From Sphingopyxis sp. H053 (lineage in GTDB: Bacteria; Pseudomonadota; Alphaproteobacteria; Sphingomonadales; Sphingomonadaceae), in the NCBI RefSeq assembly GCF_001468225.1, contig NZ_LNRU01000002.1, positions 310,001 to 374,000 on the forward strand: DNA of 64,000 nucleotides. The letters are read 5' to 3'. Numbering within the stretch: position 1 is the first letter of the stretch; every line of letters starts with the position of its first letter. A program made the position numbers and the translations under genes. The notes under the pieces are model-generated. The model had not been told where the DNA came from, made no database searches, and was given only the letters and a program-made list of their open reading frames with translations. This document shows positions 26,426 to 35,281 of the stretch, piece by piece.

Positions 26426-27171
26426 CAGGCCAGTTTTGCGCTCAGCAGGTAGCGTTCGCGGCTTTCGGCGGATTGGCGGCGCAGCTCGACGATCGCGCGT
26501 TCCTCGGTCTCGTCGAGCATCGATTCGATCAGGCGGTTGAAGTGACGCCGCATCGCGAGCCGGGCGCCGGTCGCATCGCGATTGCGCAGCGCCGCGACGA
26601 CATCGGCATGCTCGGCCTGGCGCGCGCTGCCATCCTTGCGGCACACCAGGGAATGGCTGCTGCGCACCTCGGGCAATTCCATCCGCATGCGCCACAGGCT
26701 CTCGATCACATGGATGATTGCCTTATTGCTCGACGCCGCGGCGATCGTCATGTGAAACTCACGGTCGATCGCGCTGATCTCTTCTTCGCTCTTGCTGTCG
26801 TCGGCCATCGCGTCGAGCAATTCGTCGAGTTTCGCTAGCGTTTCGGCCGATATCGTCGGCGCCGCAAGCGCCGCGGCTTCAGCCTCGAACAGCGAGCGCG
26901 CCTCGGTCAGCTCGAAGGCGCTGACCTTGGGCAGGATCGCGTTGTCGCCGGGCAGGATCGCCTCGACATAAGCGCCCGCACCGGTGCGAATGTGAATCCA
27001 CCCCGTCGCCTGCAGCGCGATCTCGGCCTCGCGGATCGTCACCCTGCTCACCTCGAAGCGCTCGGAAAGCTCGCGCTCGCCGGGCAGCCGCGTCCCCGGC
27101 GGAAAGGTTCCGTCGAGAATCAGGCGCCGAATCGTGTCGGCGACATCTTCGAAAAGGCGGCGTTCGGCCAT
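26425..27171 (-). CDS. GntR-family (FadR subfamily) transcriptional regulator of the alginate locus
   Basis: About 248 residues from the ATG at 27171, which has a GGGGAGAAG ribosome site. N-terminal winged helix with FPPGTRLPGERELSERFEVSRVTIREA (motif core PGERELSERF), then an all-helical FCD ligand domain with the metal-binding pattern DREFHMTIAAAS and a late RHFNRLIESML. UxuR, ExuR and KdgR-like members respond to hexuronates or keto-deoxy sugars. It is cotranscribed with the hydratase and kdgK and is preceded by an operator-like element that recurs in front of the PL6/receptor pair. Confidence 0.88.
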   Translation of the reverse strand: MAERRLFEDVADTIRRLILDGTFPPGTRLPGERELSERFEVSRVTIREAEIALQATGWIHIRTGAGAYVEAILPGDNAILPKVSAFELTEARSLFEAEAAALAAPTISAETLAKLDELLDAMADDSKSEEEISAIDREFHMTIAAASSNKAIIHVIESLWRMRMELPEVRSSHSLVCRKDGSARQAEHADVVAALRNRDATGARLAMRRHFNRLIESMLDETEERAIVELRRQSAESRERYLLSAKLA

Positions 27172-27203
27172 GGTCAATCTTCTCCCCGCACAAGCGTCAG
27201 GAA

Positions 27204-27226
27204 GTCCATACAATCCGGTAGGACAA
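27204..27226 (-). promoter_or_regulatory. Operator-like element upstream of the GntR regulator
   Basis: On the minus strand it reads TTGTCCTACC, 3 bases, then TTGTATGGAC. The same TTGTCCTACC followed by 2 bases and TTGTATAG is found at 37547-37522. It lies 33-55 bp before the regulator ATG, so autoregulation is a natural inference. Confidence 0.5.
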
Positions 27227-27253
27227 GTTTGAAGCCCATGACCGAACTTAGTT

Positions 27254-30118
27254 TCAAATTCGCGCCCGGATGCCGACGAAATATTTCGCGCCATAATAGT
27301 GATACTGGCGGCTGCTGCCATAGACCGGCATGTAGGTCGCCTTCGGCTCGTTGAAGAGGTTGAGCGCCTCGAAGCGCAGCGACACGCCGGGCATCAGGTT
27401 CATCGACGCGCGGAAGTCGACCGTCTCGCTCGGCCCGACGTAGCGGAGCTGGCTGTTGCCACCCACGAAGTCCTGGAAATAGCTCGAGCGGTAATTGTAG
27501 ATCGCCTGCAGCGATACCGGGCCGATGTCGTAATAGGCCTGCGCGGACAGCACATGCTTCGAATAGCCCGACAGGCCGGCCGGCGGGATGATCCCTTCGC
27601 TGACGTCTTCGGTTTCCGGATCATATTGGTCACCAAGGCGAATATCATGCGTTTCGAAATTGGAATCGGCATAATTATAGCTGACCTTCGCGCCGAGGCC
27701 GTCGAGCGGCTTGGGCAGGAAGCTGAAGCGCGTCGCCGCGGTCAGTTCGAGGCCATAGATGCGCGACTTGTCTGGGCTGTTGCGGGTCTGCGCCACCGGG
27801 ATCGACACCGTCTCGCCGTTGATCGTGAAATCCTCGTTGAACACGACCGGCTGGAAGCCGCCATTGAACTGCTTGTAGTAGACGGTTGCCGAGAGGAGGC
27901 TGTCCTTGTTCGGATACCATTCGACCGACAAATCGCCGTTCCACGACATCAGCGGTTTCAGGCGCGGGCTGCCGTTAGCGCGGATATTATCGATCGCATC
28001 CTCGATCGACGTGAACTCCTCACCGCCCTCGAGCGTGATCGTGCGGCCGGCGCCGAGCGCGCTCGGGTTGGGACGCGACATGGCGCGATAGCCCGCGAGA
28101 CGAACGAGCGTGTCCGGCGCGACCTCGAAGATCGCGTTGACGCTCGGCAGGACGCGCGTGTTGCTGCTCTTGATCGTCTCGGTCACGAAGTTGCCGGTCT
28201 CGTCGAGCCCGAAGGAACCATCCCCGCTGGGATCGGGGACGAGGATGAGGTCGCTGCGCAGCCCCTTCGAGGTGACCCGGGTGTTGACGACGCGCACGCC
28301 GATGTTGCCGCGTACCGGCATGCTGCCAAGGTCGCCTTCATAATCGGCCATCACATAGCCCGCGAGCGTGCTTTCCTTGACGTCGCGGCTCGCGACCGAC
28401 CGCATCTCGTCGGGCAAGCCGGGGTCCTCGGTGCCCAGATATTCGCGGAACAGGCAGTCGACGTCGAAGGTCGCCCAGCTGTTGATGCTGTTGCCCTTCG
28501 CCGCCGAGAGGAAGTCGGTCTGCGGGAAGGCCTGGCGGCAGATATTGTTGATCCGTTTGTCGGTCGCGGTCGGAGTGACCAGGCTGGGATCTTCGTTGCG
28601 CAGGTCGTAGTCGCGATAGGTAAGCTGTGACCAGCGGCCGCCGGCCGAGATCGTCTTCAGGAAGCCGTCGAGTTCATAGGTCGCGTCGAAACGGCCGGCG
28701 AAAATCTCGTTGTGGCGCTTGGCCTCGTCGCGGCGGAAGCGGGCGTCCTCCCAGAAGAGGTCGTGATTGTTGAGGTCGAAGCGCGGGTCGATCGTGATCG
28801 TCGGGACGAAGCTGCCCGGCGCAATCTCATATTTATAGGGGATGCGCCGGTTGTTGAACACGGTGCGCACGCCATTGACGTCGGTCGCCGCTGTGCGCAG
28901 GCGGACGTTGCGTTCGACTTCCTTGCGGATCGTGCGCGAATAGCTGCCGTCGAGCTTGATCGTCAGCCGGTCGCTCGCTTCCCAGTCGACCGACAGGCCG
29001 CCGCCCAGATATTCCTCCGACCGCGACAGTTCGGAGCCGTTCGATTCGATGGCGGACAAGCCGTTCAGGCTCTGGATGATACCATTTTCGTCATAGACGA
29101 CGTTGGTCAGGCCGACGCGACCTTCGGACAGGTTGAGGTCGCGGCGGCTCTCGACGAAGGTCCGGTCCGAATATTGGACGTCGAGATTGATGTCGAGGGT
29201 GTCGGTCGGGCGGAACTGGATCGCGCCGAACACCGCGTCGCGCTTGTCGCTCTCGCTGATCTGGCGGAAGGTATAGGCGTTGGGAACGAGGTAGAAGGGC
29301 AGGTTCTGCCGATATTCGCCGCGCTCATATTCGTTGCAATTGTTGTTCGCGACGACCGGCGAGGCCTGGCACGCGGTCCAGGTGGTCGACGCGGCGTAGG
29401 TTTCCTCGGGGTTGTTCGTATCGTTGCGCTGGACGCCGATCGCGATGCCGATCGTGTCGTTCGCGAACTGGTCGACATAGCTCAGCGTCCCGCGCCAGCC
29501 GATCCCGCCCGATCCGCCCGTGATGCGGTCGCCATAGGGGTTGAACTGCGCCTTTACCTCGCCCTGCAGGCGGCGCTTGCCGAAATCGAGCGGGCGCAGC
29601 GTACCGATCTCGATCGTGCCCGCGACCCCGCCTTCGACAAGGCTTGCCTGCTGCGTCTTATAGATCTTGATATTGTTGACGAGCTCGGAGGGGAACTGGT
29701 TGAAGTTCACCGAGCGGTCGCCGCTGCCGTTCGATGCGTCGCGGCCGTTGAAGGTCGCGTTCGACAGAAAGGGGCCAAGGCCGCGCAGCGCGATTTCGGA
29801 CGCGTCGCCCTTTTCGCGGTGCGTGGTTGCACCGGTAATCGTCTGGATCGCCTGCCCCACTGAAATGGCGGGGATATCGCCGATATCGTCTGACGACAGC
29901 GCGTCAACGATCGCTGTCTCTTCGCGTTTGGTGTTGATCGAATTCTGGATCGTCTCGCGGATACCGGTGACGACGATTGCGTCTTCTTCGGGCTCGGCCT
30001 GCGGTGCGGGCGCGTCCTGCGCCATCGTTGGTGTCGCGGCCATCAGCAGCGTCGAGCCGGCGCCGGCCAGCAACGCGGCGCGCAGCATCCGCGCACGGAT
30101 CTGATTACGAGAATTCAC
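27254..30118 (-). CDS. TonB-dependent receptor of the alginate locus (first)
   Basis: About 954 residues from the GTG at 30118, which has a GGGAGAGA ribosome site. Signal peptide ends TMAQ near residue 37, then an acidic spacer, TonB-box-like DAIVVTGIRETIQNS, and a plug with IPAISVGQAIQTITGA and GLGPFLSNATFNGRDAS. This is the TIGR01782-type receptor of Xanthomonadales and Sphingomonadales carbohydrate loci. The barrel ends YFVGIRARI, with an aromatic residue replaced by Ile at the terminus. It lies between the lyase operon and the regulator operon, with a long inverted repeat (30191-30225) upstream. Uptake of alginate oligomers is inferred. Confidence 0.88.
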   Translation of the reverse strand: MNSRNQIRARMLRAALLAGAGSTLLMAATPTMAQDAPAPQAEPEEDAIVVTGIRETIQNSINTKREETAIVDALSSDDIGDIPAISVGQAIQTITGATTHREKGDASEIALRGLGPFLSNATFNGRDASNGSGDRSVNFNQFPSELVNNIKIYKTQQASLVEGGVAGTIEIGTLRPLDFGKRRLQGEVKAQFNPYGDRITGGSGGIGWRGTLSYVDQFANDTIGIAIGVQRNDTNNPEETYAASTTWTACQASPVVANNNCNEYERGEYRQNLPFYLVPNAYTFRQISESDKRDAVFGAIQFRPTDTLDINLDVQYSDRTFVESRRDLNLSEGRVGLTNVVYDENGIIQSLNGLSAIESNGSELSRSEEYLGGGLSVDWEASDRLTIKLDGSYSRTIRKEVERNVRLRTAATDVNGVRTVFNNRRIPYKYEIAPGSFVPTITIDPRFDLNNHDLFWEDARFRRDEAKRHNEIFAGRFDATYELDGFLKTISAGGRWSQLTYRDYDLRNEDPSLVTPTATDKRINNICRQAFPQTDFLSAAKGNSINSWATFDVDCLFREYLGTEDPGLPDEMRSVASRDVKESTLAGYVMADYEGDLGSMPVRGNIGVRVVNTRVTSKGLRSDLILVPDPSGDGSFGLDETGNFVTETIKSSNTRVLPSVNAIFEVAPDTLVRLAGYRAMSRPNPSALGAGRTITLEGGEEFTSIEDAIDNIRANGSPRLKPLMSWNGDLSVEWYPNKDSLLSATVYYKQFNGGFQPVVFNEDFTINGETVSIPVAQTRNSPDKSRIYGLELTAATRFSFLPKPLDGLGAKVSYNYADSNFETHDIRLGDQYDPETEDVSEGIIPPAGLSGYSKHVLSAQAYYDIGPVSLQAIYNYRSSYFQDFVGGNSQLRYVGPSETVDFRASMNLMPGVSLRFEALNLFNEPKATYMPVYGSSRQYHYYGAKYFVGIRARI

Positions 30119-30190
30119 GTCGTCTCTCCCAAATATCGATTCTGTTCTGCCCGACGCTGTCGAGCATGTCGGCCATCTTGTCAACCACTG

Positions 30191-30225
30191 TGTATGGCAA
30201 ATTGGTTAGTCCAAATTGCCATACA
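30191..30225. promoter_or_regulatory. 15-bp inverted repeat upstream of receptor, hexuronate-type operator candidate
   Basis: TGTATGGCAAATTGG, a 5-base centre TTAGT, then CCAAATTGCCATACA: 14 of 15 positions pair. The centre AATTGG-N5-CCAAATT resembles UxuR/ExuR operators. It lies between the esterase stop and the receptor start, and could also act as a hairpin between the two units. No T tract follows. Confidence 0.55.
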
Positions 30226-30233
30226 CATCTTTG

Positions 30234-31073
30234 TCAGCGAACGAGCTGGCTCCGCAGCTCGGGCACGGCGCGCGCGAGCGCCTGCGTAACCAGCTTGGCG
30301 GTGACCTCGGCGCCGATGTCGCCGAGGTGCGTGTAGTCGAACTTACGAGTCACCTGTCCGCGCGCGCCGTCACCGGTAATCGGCGCCGGTTCGGGCGGTG
30401 CAGGGCGCGCGGTCAGCGTCGTGCCCGCCTTCGCCGCTGCAAGTTCCTCGGCCGTCGGCGGCTCTTGCGCGAGCTTGGTCGCCATCTCGGCGCCCATTTC
30501 CTGCGCCTGCGCGGCGCTCAGCACATTCAGATCGACGAGCGGCACGTCCATCGCCTTGGCAACGCCGCGCACCTCATCGGACCAGCTCGCGAGCGTGTTC
30601 CTGAGCTTGCCGTCCTTGAACTCGCGGCGCGTCAGCGGGGTTACGAGCACCGGAGTCGCCCCCGCCGTCCTCACCTCTTCGACGAAGCGGCGGAGGTTGG
30701 CGGGGAACTCGGTCGTCTCGTCGGTCCAGCGTTCGGACTTCGACGACTGGTCGTTGTGCGCGAACTGGATCAACACCCAGGTGCCGCGATAGCCGGGCAC
30801 CTTCGCCTCGGCGAGCGCGATGTCCCAGCCGCCTTCCTGCCGATAGCTGCGCGTGCTGCGCCCACCGCGGCCGGCGTTGACACACGCGACCGACGATTTG
30901 ACGTGGCGCGCGCAGAACGCCCCGCCCCATCCGCTGTGCGGCGCCATCGTCGAATCGCCGACCAGGATGATCTTGTACGGCTCGAGCGGCGGCGCGTCGG
31001 TCCGTTCGCGGGTCTGGGCCTGCGCCCCGCTCGCAAGCAGGGCAACGATGGCCGTCGCTACGAGCCGGCGCAT
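30234..31073 (-). CDS. Secreted SGNH/GDSL esterase, CE12-like; candidate alginate acetylesterase
   Basis: 279 residues with a Sec signal peptide ending GAQAQ near residue 20. SGNH blocks are present: GDST with the nucleophile Ser, NAGRGGRSTRSY, QFAHNDQ, and the Asp/His pair in DYTHLGDIGAEV. The family (rhamnogalacturonan acetylesterase-like, CE12) removes acetyl groups from polysaccharides. It is the last gene of the PL6-PL17-MFS-SDR operon, starting one base inside the SDR stop (TGATG). Because bacterial alginates are O-acetylated, removal of those groups before lyase action is the likeliest role (inference). Confidence 0.8.
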   Translation of the reverse strand: MRRLVATAIVALLASGAQAQTRERTDAPPLEPYKIILVGDSTMAPHSGWGGAFCARHVKSSVACVNAGRGGRSTRSYRQEGGWDIALAEAKVPGYRGTWVLIQFAHNDQSSKSERWTDETTEFPANLRRFVEEVRTAGATPVLVTPLTRREFKDGKLRNTLASWSDEVRGVAKAMDVPLVDLNVLSAAQAQEMGAEMATKLAQEPPTAEELAAAKAGTTLTARPAPPEPAPITGDGARGQVTRKFDYTHLGDIGAEVTAKLVTQALARAVPELRSQLVR

Positions 31074-31825
31074 CAGGAGAAGCCCAGCCCGCCGTTGATG
31101 TCGAGGCAGACGCCCGCGAGGAAGCTCGCCGCCGGCGACGCGAGATAGACGATCGTGTCGGCGACCTCGTCGGGATGGCCTTCGCGGCGCAGCGGCGTAT
31201 TGCCCGCGGTCGCGGCGCGGCCTTCGGGCTTCGAGAAAATGTCGTGGAAGCTCGTGCCGATCAGGCCGGGGCAGACGGCGTTGACGCGGATGCCCTGCGG
31301 GCCGAGCTCCTTGGCCATCGAGCGCGTGTAGGTCATCAGCGCGCCCTTTGCGGTCGCATATACCGACGCGCCCGGGCCGCCACCGTCGCGGCCAGCGAGC
31401 GACGACACGTTCACGACCGCCGAACCTTCGCCGAGGAAGGGCTGCGCCGCCTGCAGGACGAGGAAGACCGATTTCAGGTTGAGCGTCATGACCTGGTCGA
31501 AGAAAGCCTCGTCCATCTCGCTCAGCGTCTTGCGCGCGATCATCCCGCCCGCAAGGTTGACGAGGATGTCGAGCCGGCCGCTGAACGCGATGCCGACCTC
31601 GTCGAGCATCGCCTTCACGGCATTGCTGTCGGTGACGTCGGCCTGGATCAGGAAGGCGTCGCCGCCCGCGTCCTTGATCGTCTTCAGCGTTTCTTCGGCG
31701 GCTTCGCGGCCGCTGTTGTAGTTGATCGCGACGCGCACGCCGGCGCGCGCGAGCGCGATCGAGACCGATCGGCCGATGTCGCGTCCGCCGCCGGTGACGA
31801 GCGCGGTTTTCCCCTGGAGGTTCAT
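31073..31825 (-). CDS. SDR oxidoreductase, probable DEH reductase
   Basis: 250 residues of the classical short-chain dehydrogenase type. Cofactor motif TGGGRDIG, structural NLAGG, catalytic Ser in VNVSSLAG, and YATAK with Tyr and Lys. In Sphingomonas sp. A1 the analogous enzymes reduce 4-deoxy-L-erythro-5-hexoseulose uronate (DEH) to KDG with NAD(P)H. Placement between the uronate transporter and the esterase, with kdgK nearby, supports that reaction here. Cofactor preference cannot be read with certainty. Confidence 0.82.
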   Translation of the reverse strand: MNLQGKTALVTGGGRDIGRSVSIALARAGVRVAINYNSGREAAEETLKTIKDAGGDAFLIQADVTDSNAVKAMLDEVGIAFSGRLDILVNLAGGMIARKTLSEMDEAFFDQVMTLNLKSVFLVLQAAQPFLGEGSAVVNVSSLAGRDGGGPGASVYATAKGALMTYTRSMAKELGPQGIRVNAVCPGLIGTSFHDIFSKPEGRAATAGNTPLRREGHPDEVADTIVYLASPAASFLAGVCLDINGGLGFS

Positions 31826-31838
31826 GTGATGCTATTCC

Positions 31839-33122
31839 TTATTCTTGGGTGTTGGTGGGTTGGGTGACGACCGGTTCGACGCGTCCGCCGATCAGCCAGA
31901 AACAGAGGAAGGAGACGGGCACGATCGCCGCGCTGAGCGCGAAAATCGGCGCGTAACTCGTCTTGGTGAGCACGGGGACGAGCCAGGTGGTGATCAGCGT
32001 ACCGGCGACCGCGGCGGTGCCGCTGATCCCCGCAAGGCTGCCGACCGCACCGCCGCCGAAATAGTCGCTCGGCAGCGTCTGGATATTGCCGATCGCCATC
32101 TGGAACCCGAAGAGGATGCACGCGATCAGCAGCACCGCGGAGAGCGGCTCGCTCGCGCCGATCGTAAACAGCAGCGAGGGTAGCATGATCGCGCAGCCGA
32201 TCGCGATGGTCAGCGTGCGCGCCTTGTGCACGCCGCCGCCCTTGCTGATGATCCGCCCCGCCAGCCAGCCGCCGAACAGACTGCCGAGCATCGCGCCGAC
32301 GAAGGGCACCCAGGCGAAAAGCCCGATCTGTTTGACGTCAAAGCCGAAGGTTTCGGCGAGATAGATCGGCAGCCACGAAACAAAGAGCCACCACACGGGG
32401 TCAAGAAAGAAGCGCGACAGGATGACGCCCCAGCTCTGGCGATAGCGCAGCAGTTCGCCGAGCGGCACGCGGCGGCTGTCGTCGCGGCCGGCCTCGGTGC
32501 GACCGGTCAGGATATAATCGCGTTCTTCTTCGCTGAGGCCAGGGTGCTTTTCGGGATCGGCCTTGTAGAACCAGAGCCAGGGCACGAGCCAGATAAAGCC
32601 AAGCACACCGATCAACAGGAAGGTGCCGTGCCAGCCAAATTGGACGAAGAGCAGCGCGATCAGCGGCGCCGAGATGATGCCGCCGAGCGATGCCCCGGCG
32701 TTGAAGACGCCCTGCGCCAGCGCGCGTTCGCGCGACGGGAACCACAAAGCGTTCGCCTTTGCCGCGCCGGGCCAGTTGCCGGCTTCGCTGATCCCCAGCG
32801 TCGCGCGCAGCACCATCAGCAGCGGCATCGTGCGCACCAGCGCGTGCGCGGCGATCGACAGCGACCAGACGACGATCGAGATGGTGAAGCCCATCCGCGT
32901 GCCGATGGCGTCGAAGATGCGCCCGAAGATCGACTGGCCAAAGGCGTAGAAGATCATGAAGATCGTCACCAGCAGCGCATAATCTTCCTTGGTGGCGCCG
33001 ATCTCTTTCGACACTTCGGGCCACATCACCGCAAGCGCGTTGCGGTCGATATAATTGATCACCGTCGCGAGCGCGATCAGCGCGATGACGCACCAGCGGA
33101 AGCGGCCCTTGATATTGCTCAT
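31839..33122 (-). CDS. MFS transporter, ExuT/ACS family, probable DEH/uronate importer
   Basis: Inner-membrane anion:cation symporter of about 427 residues with 12 predicted helices. The start ATG at 33122 overlaps the PL17 stop (ATGA). The first helix carries VINYIDRNALAVMWPE, the typical ACS (hexuronate) signature, and GISEAGNWPGAAKANALWFP is another. Its position between the lyases and the reductase fits uptake of unsaturated uronate or DEH from the periplasm. Confidence 0.87.
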   Translation of the reverse strand: MSNIKGRFRWCVIALIALATVINYIDRNALAVMWPEVSKEIGATKEDYALLVTIFMIFYAFGQSIFGRIFDAIGTRMGFTISIVVWSLSIAAHALVRTMPLLMVLRATLGISEAGNWPGAAKANALWFPSRERALAQGVFNAGASLGGIISAPLIALLFVQFGWHGTFLLIGVLGFIWLVPWLWFYKADPEKHPGLSEEERDYILTGRTEAGRDDSRRVPLGELLRYRQSWGVILSRFFLDPVWWLFVSWLPIYLAETFGFDVKQIGLFAWVPFVGAMLGSLFGGWLAGRIISKGGGVHKARTLTIAIGCAIMLPSLLFTIGASEPLSAVLLIACILFGFQMAIGNIQTLPSDYFGGGAVGSLAGISGTAAVAGTLITTWLVPVLTKTSYAPIFALSAAIVPVSFLCFWLIGGRVEPVVTQPTNTQE

Positions 33123-35281
33123 TTCTTCGCTCCGGTTTTGGCGAGGTCGAGGCGACCGACGGGGCCGGTCCATGCGAGGGTGCGACCATCGACGGCGACG
33201 CTGTGTTTGGCGCCGGCGGTGACATCGTCGGCGACGGCGATGGCGATGCGGCGGCCGTCGACGAGCGTGATCAGAACAAGATCGACGCCCTTTTCCCTGC
33301 GATGCTCGAGTCCCGACACGCGCGCGCTGCTCGCGACGACGGTTTCCGCCGACGCGTCATAGGCGCCGTGCGGTTCGAGCAGGCTGACGAAAGTCGCGTC
33401 CGCCGCGCCGTCGATGCGCTGGATCAGCGCGGGTTCGCGCCGCAGGTTGAATTCGGGATCGTTCGCGCCGCTTTCGGCGACGATGAAGCGCGCCCCTGCG
33501 GGCGGGAGCATATGATATGAGTAGAAGCGGCTGCCCTGCATCCATGTCAGCCGCGCCTTGCCGGCTTTCGTGCCCTCGCCGTCGACCCACAGATGCTCGT
33601 AGCCATTCGCCTTGCCGAGCACCGGCCGCTCGGCGAGCTTGCGGTCGAACGCGATATCGCTGTCGATGATCTGCCCCGAAAAATGCAGCGGCAGGTCATA
33701 GCGATGCCTGCCGCTGCCAGTCCCGTGGAGGATATCGAGCGTAAGGGGATTGGCGAGGCCTTGGACCTCGACCAGCAATAGCGCGCGGCGGATTTTGACG
33801 TCCTTGTACGCGCTGTCGATTTCTCCGATCGCGTAGCGCGTCGGTCCTGCGAGCGACGCTGCGAGCTGGCGCGTCCCCGATTTTTCGCCGGCCTTCCAGT
33901 CGCCTGCGAAGTGACTTTGCTCGTCAACAACCAGCGTATTGTGCGCGATTGTCGCGCTGGCCCAGCTGTCGTTTTCCGGGAGATAGCGCCCGCCGCGCTT
34001 TGCCTCGACGTTGAGGAAGCGCGCCGCGCCGTAGTCGGTTACGACCGCGCCGGTTTCGTCATAATAGAGCCAGCCGAGGCGGTCAAAATGGCCGTGCCCC
34101 ATGCCCTGTACGGTGTTCTTGGCGACGAGCAGCGGACCGGTCGGATCGGGCTTGGTGCGCAGCAGGACGAGCGCGCCGTCCTTGCCGTCGGGGCCGTCGG
34201 AAAGCAGCCGCGAGCCGAAGGGCCAAGGCTTCGCCTTGCCCGCGGCGAGATCGGCGGCCATCGCCTGCCCGGCCGGCGTCAGCACGGTGCGTCCCTGCCA
34301 GTCGGCGATCGACAGGAAGGTCGGATCCTTCGTCGCGCCATAGGCGATGGCGACAGCGTGATAGAGTTCCTCGGTGCGCAGGCTCTTGTCGGGCATCGCG
34401 TCGTTGATCGGCAGGAAATAGCCGTCGTGCGTCACGTCGATCGCGGTACGGATCGCCTTGAGTACGATGCCGTCGCGATACTCGAAAATCTTGCGACCCG
34501 GATCGTTCGCCGCGATCGCCGCTGCGAAGACGACGAAAGGTTGCAGCGCGTAGCGCTGATAATAGGGGCCCTCGGCATAATAGCCGTCGGGCGAAAAGAG
34601 CAAGTCGAGCTGGCGGAGGAACCCGGCCTTGCCGCTCTTGTCGAGCCCGAGCAGCGCCTTGTCGACAAGGTCGCGGTCGCCGAGCAGATAGCCCGACAGC
34701 CCGACGCCCGCCGCGGCCCAGGTCGCGTGATTGTGGATGCGGTTGATCACCTCGGGCGAGCCGTCGGACAGGAAGTGCGCCATCGGGCGGATCACCCGAT
34801 CGTCGATGCGCTTGCGGTCGGCGGCGGATAGCGCATCGCGGATCTCGGCATAGCCCTGCGCCGCGTTCACGAGGAAGACGCTGTCGTTGAGGCTCTGCCA
34901 GAAGAGGCGGCCCGGCACCTGGTTCGATGCCGCGGGATGCGGCCCGAGCTTCGGATAGAGATCGGCATAGGCAAGCAGCAGATCGCGGACATGGTCGCGA
35001 TAGCGCACGTCGCCCGTCAGCCTGAAGAGCTGGCCGCCCTCGAAAATGACGCGGTAATTGCGCTTATGCTGTTCATGGGTGAAGCCGCCGCCGGGGTCCT
35101 TCGGCACCGGCACGTTGATGCCTGCCTTGATCGATGCCTCGACGCCTGCCTTGGCGCGCTCGATCTCGGCGGCGAACAGCGGCGCGAACGCCTGCGCCGA
35201 AGCGGCGGGCGGGGTCTGCGCCGAAACGGGGATGGCCGGCAGCGCGGCGGCAGCCAGCAGAAGCGCGAGAGTGCGGGTCAC
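33119..35281 (-). CDS. PL17 oligoalginate lyase (heparinase II/III fold)
   Basis: Exolytic lyase that releases unsaturated monomer from alginate oligomers. About 720 residues from the GTG at 35281, which overlaps the PL6 stop (GTGA) and begins a signal peptide ending PVSAQ. An alpha/alpha toroid (about 60-390) contains RIHNHATWAAAGV and GYYAEGPYYQRYALQPF. These hold the Asn-His and Tyr equivalent to the Alg17c active site (Asn201, His202, Tyr258; recalled). A beta-sandwich region with GHGHFDRLGWLYYDETG follows. The product is likely periplasmic. Confidence 0.9.
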   Translation of the reverse strand: MTRTLALLLAAAALPAIPVSAQTPPAASAQAFAPLFAAEIERAKAGVEASIKAGINVPVPKDPGGGFTHEQHKRNYRVIFEGGQLFRLTGDVRYRDHVRDLLLAYADLYPKLGPHPAASNQVPGRLFWQSLNDSVFLVNAAQGYAEIRDALSAADRKRIDDRVIRPMAHFLSDGSPEVINRIHNHATWAAAGVGLSGYLLGDRDLVDKALLGLDKSGKAGFLRQLDLLFSPDGYYAEGPYYQRYALQPFVVFAAAIAANDPGRKIFEYRDGIVLKAIRTAIDVTHDGYFLPINDAMPDKSLRTEELYHAVAIAYGATKDPTFLSIADWQGRTVLTPAGQAMAADLAAGKAKPWPFGSRLLSDGPDGKDGALVLLRTKPDPTGPLLVAKNTVQGMGHGHFDRLGWLYYDETGAVVTDYGAARFLNVEAKRGGRYLPENDSWASATIAHNTLVVDEQSHFAGDWKAGEKSGTRQLAASLAGPTRYAIGEIDSAYKDVKIRRALLLVEVQGLANPLTLDILHGTGSGRHRYDLPLHFSGQIIDSDIAFDRKLAERPVLGKANGYEHLWVDGEGTKAGKARLTWMQGSRFYSYHMLPPAGARFIVAESGANDPEFNLRREPALIQRIDGAADATFVSLLEPHGAYDASAETVVASSARVSGLEHRREKGVDLVLITLVDGRRIAIAVADDVTAGAKHSVAVDGRTLAWTGPVGRLDLAKTGAKK

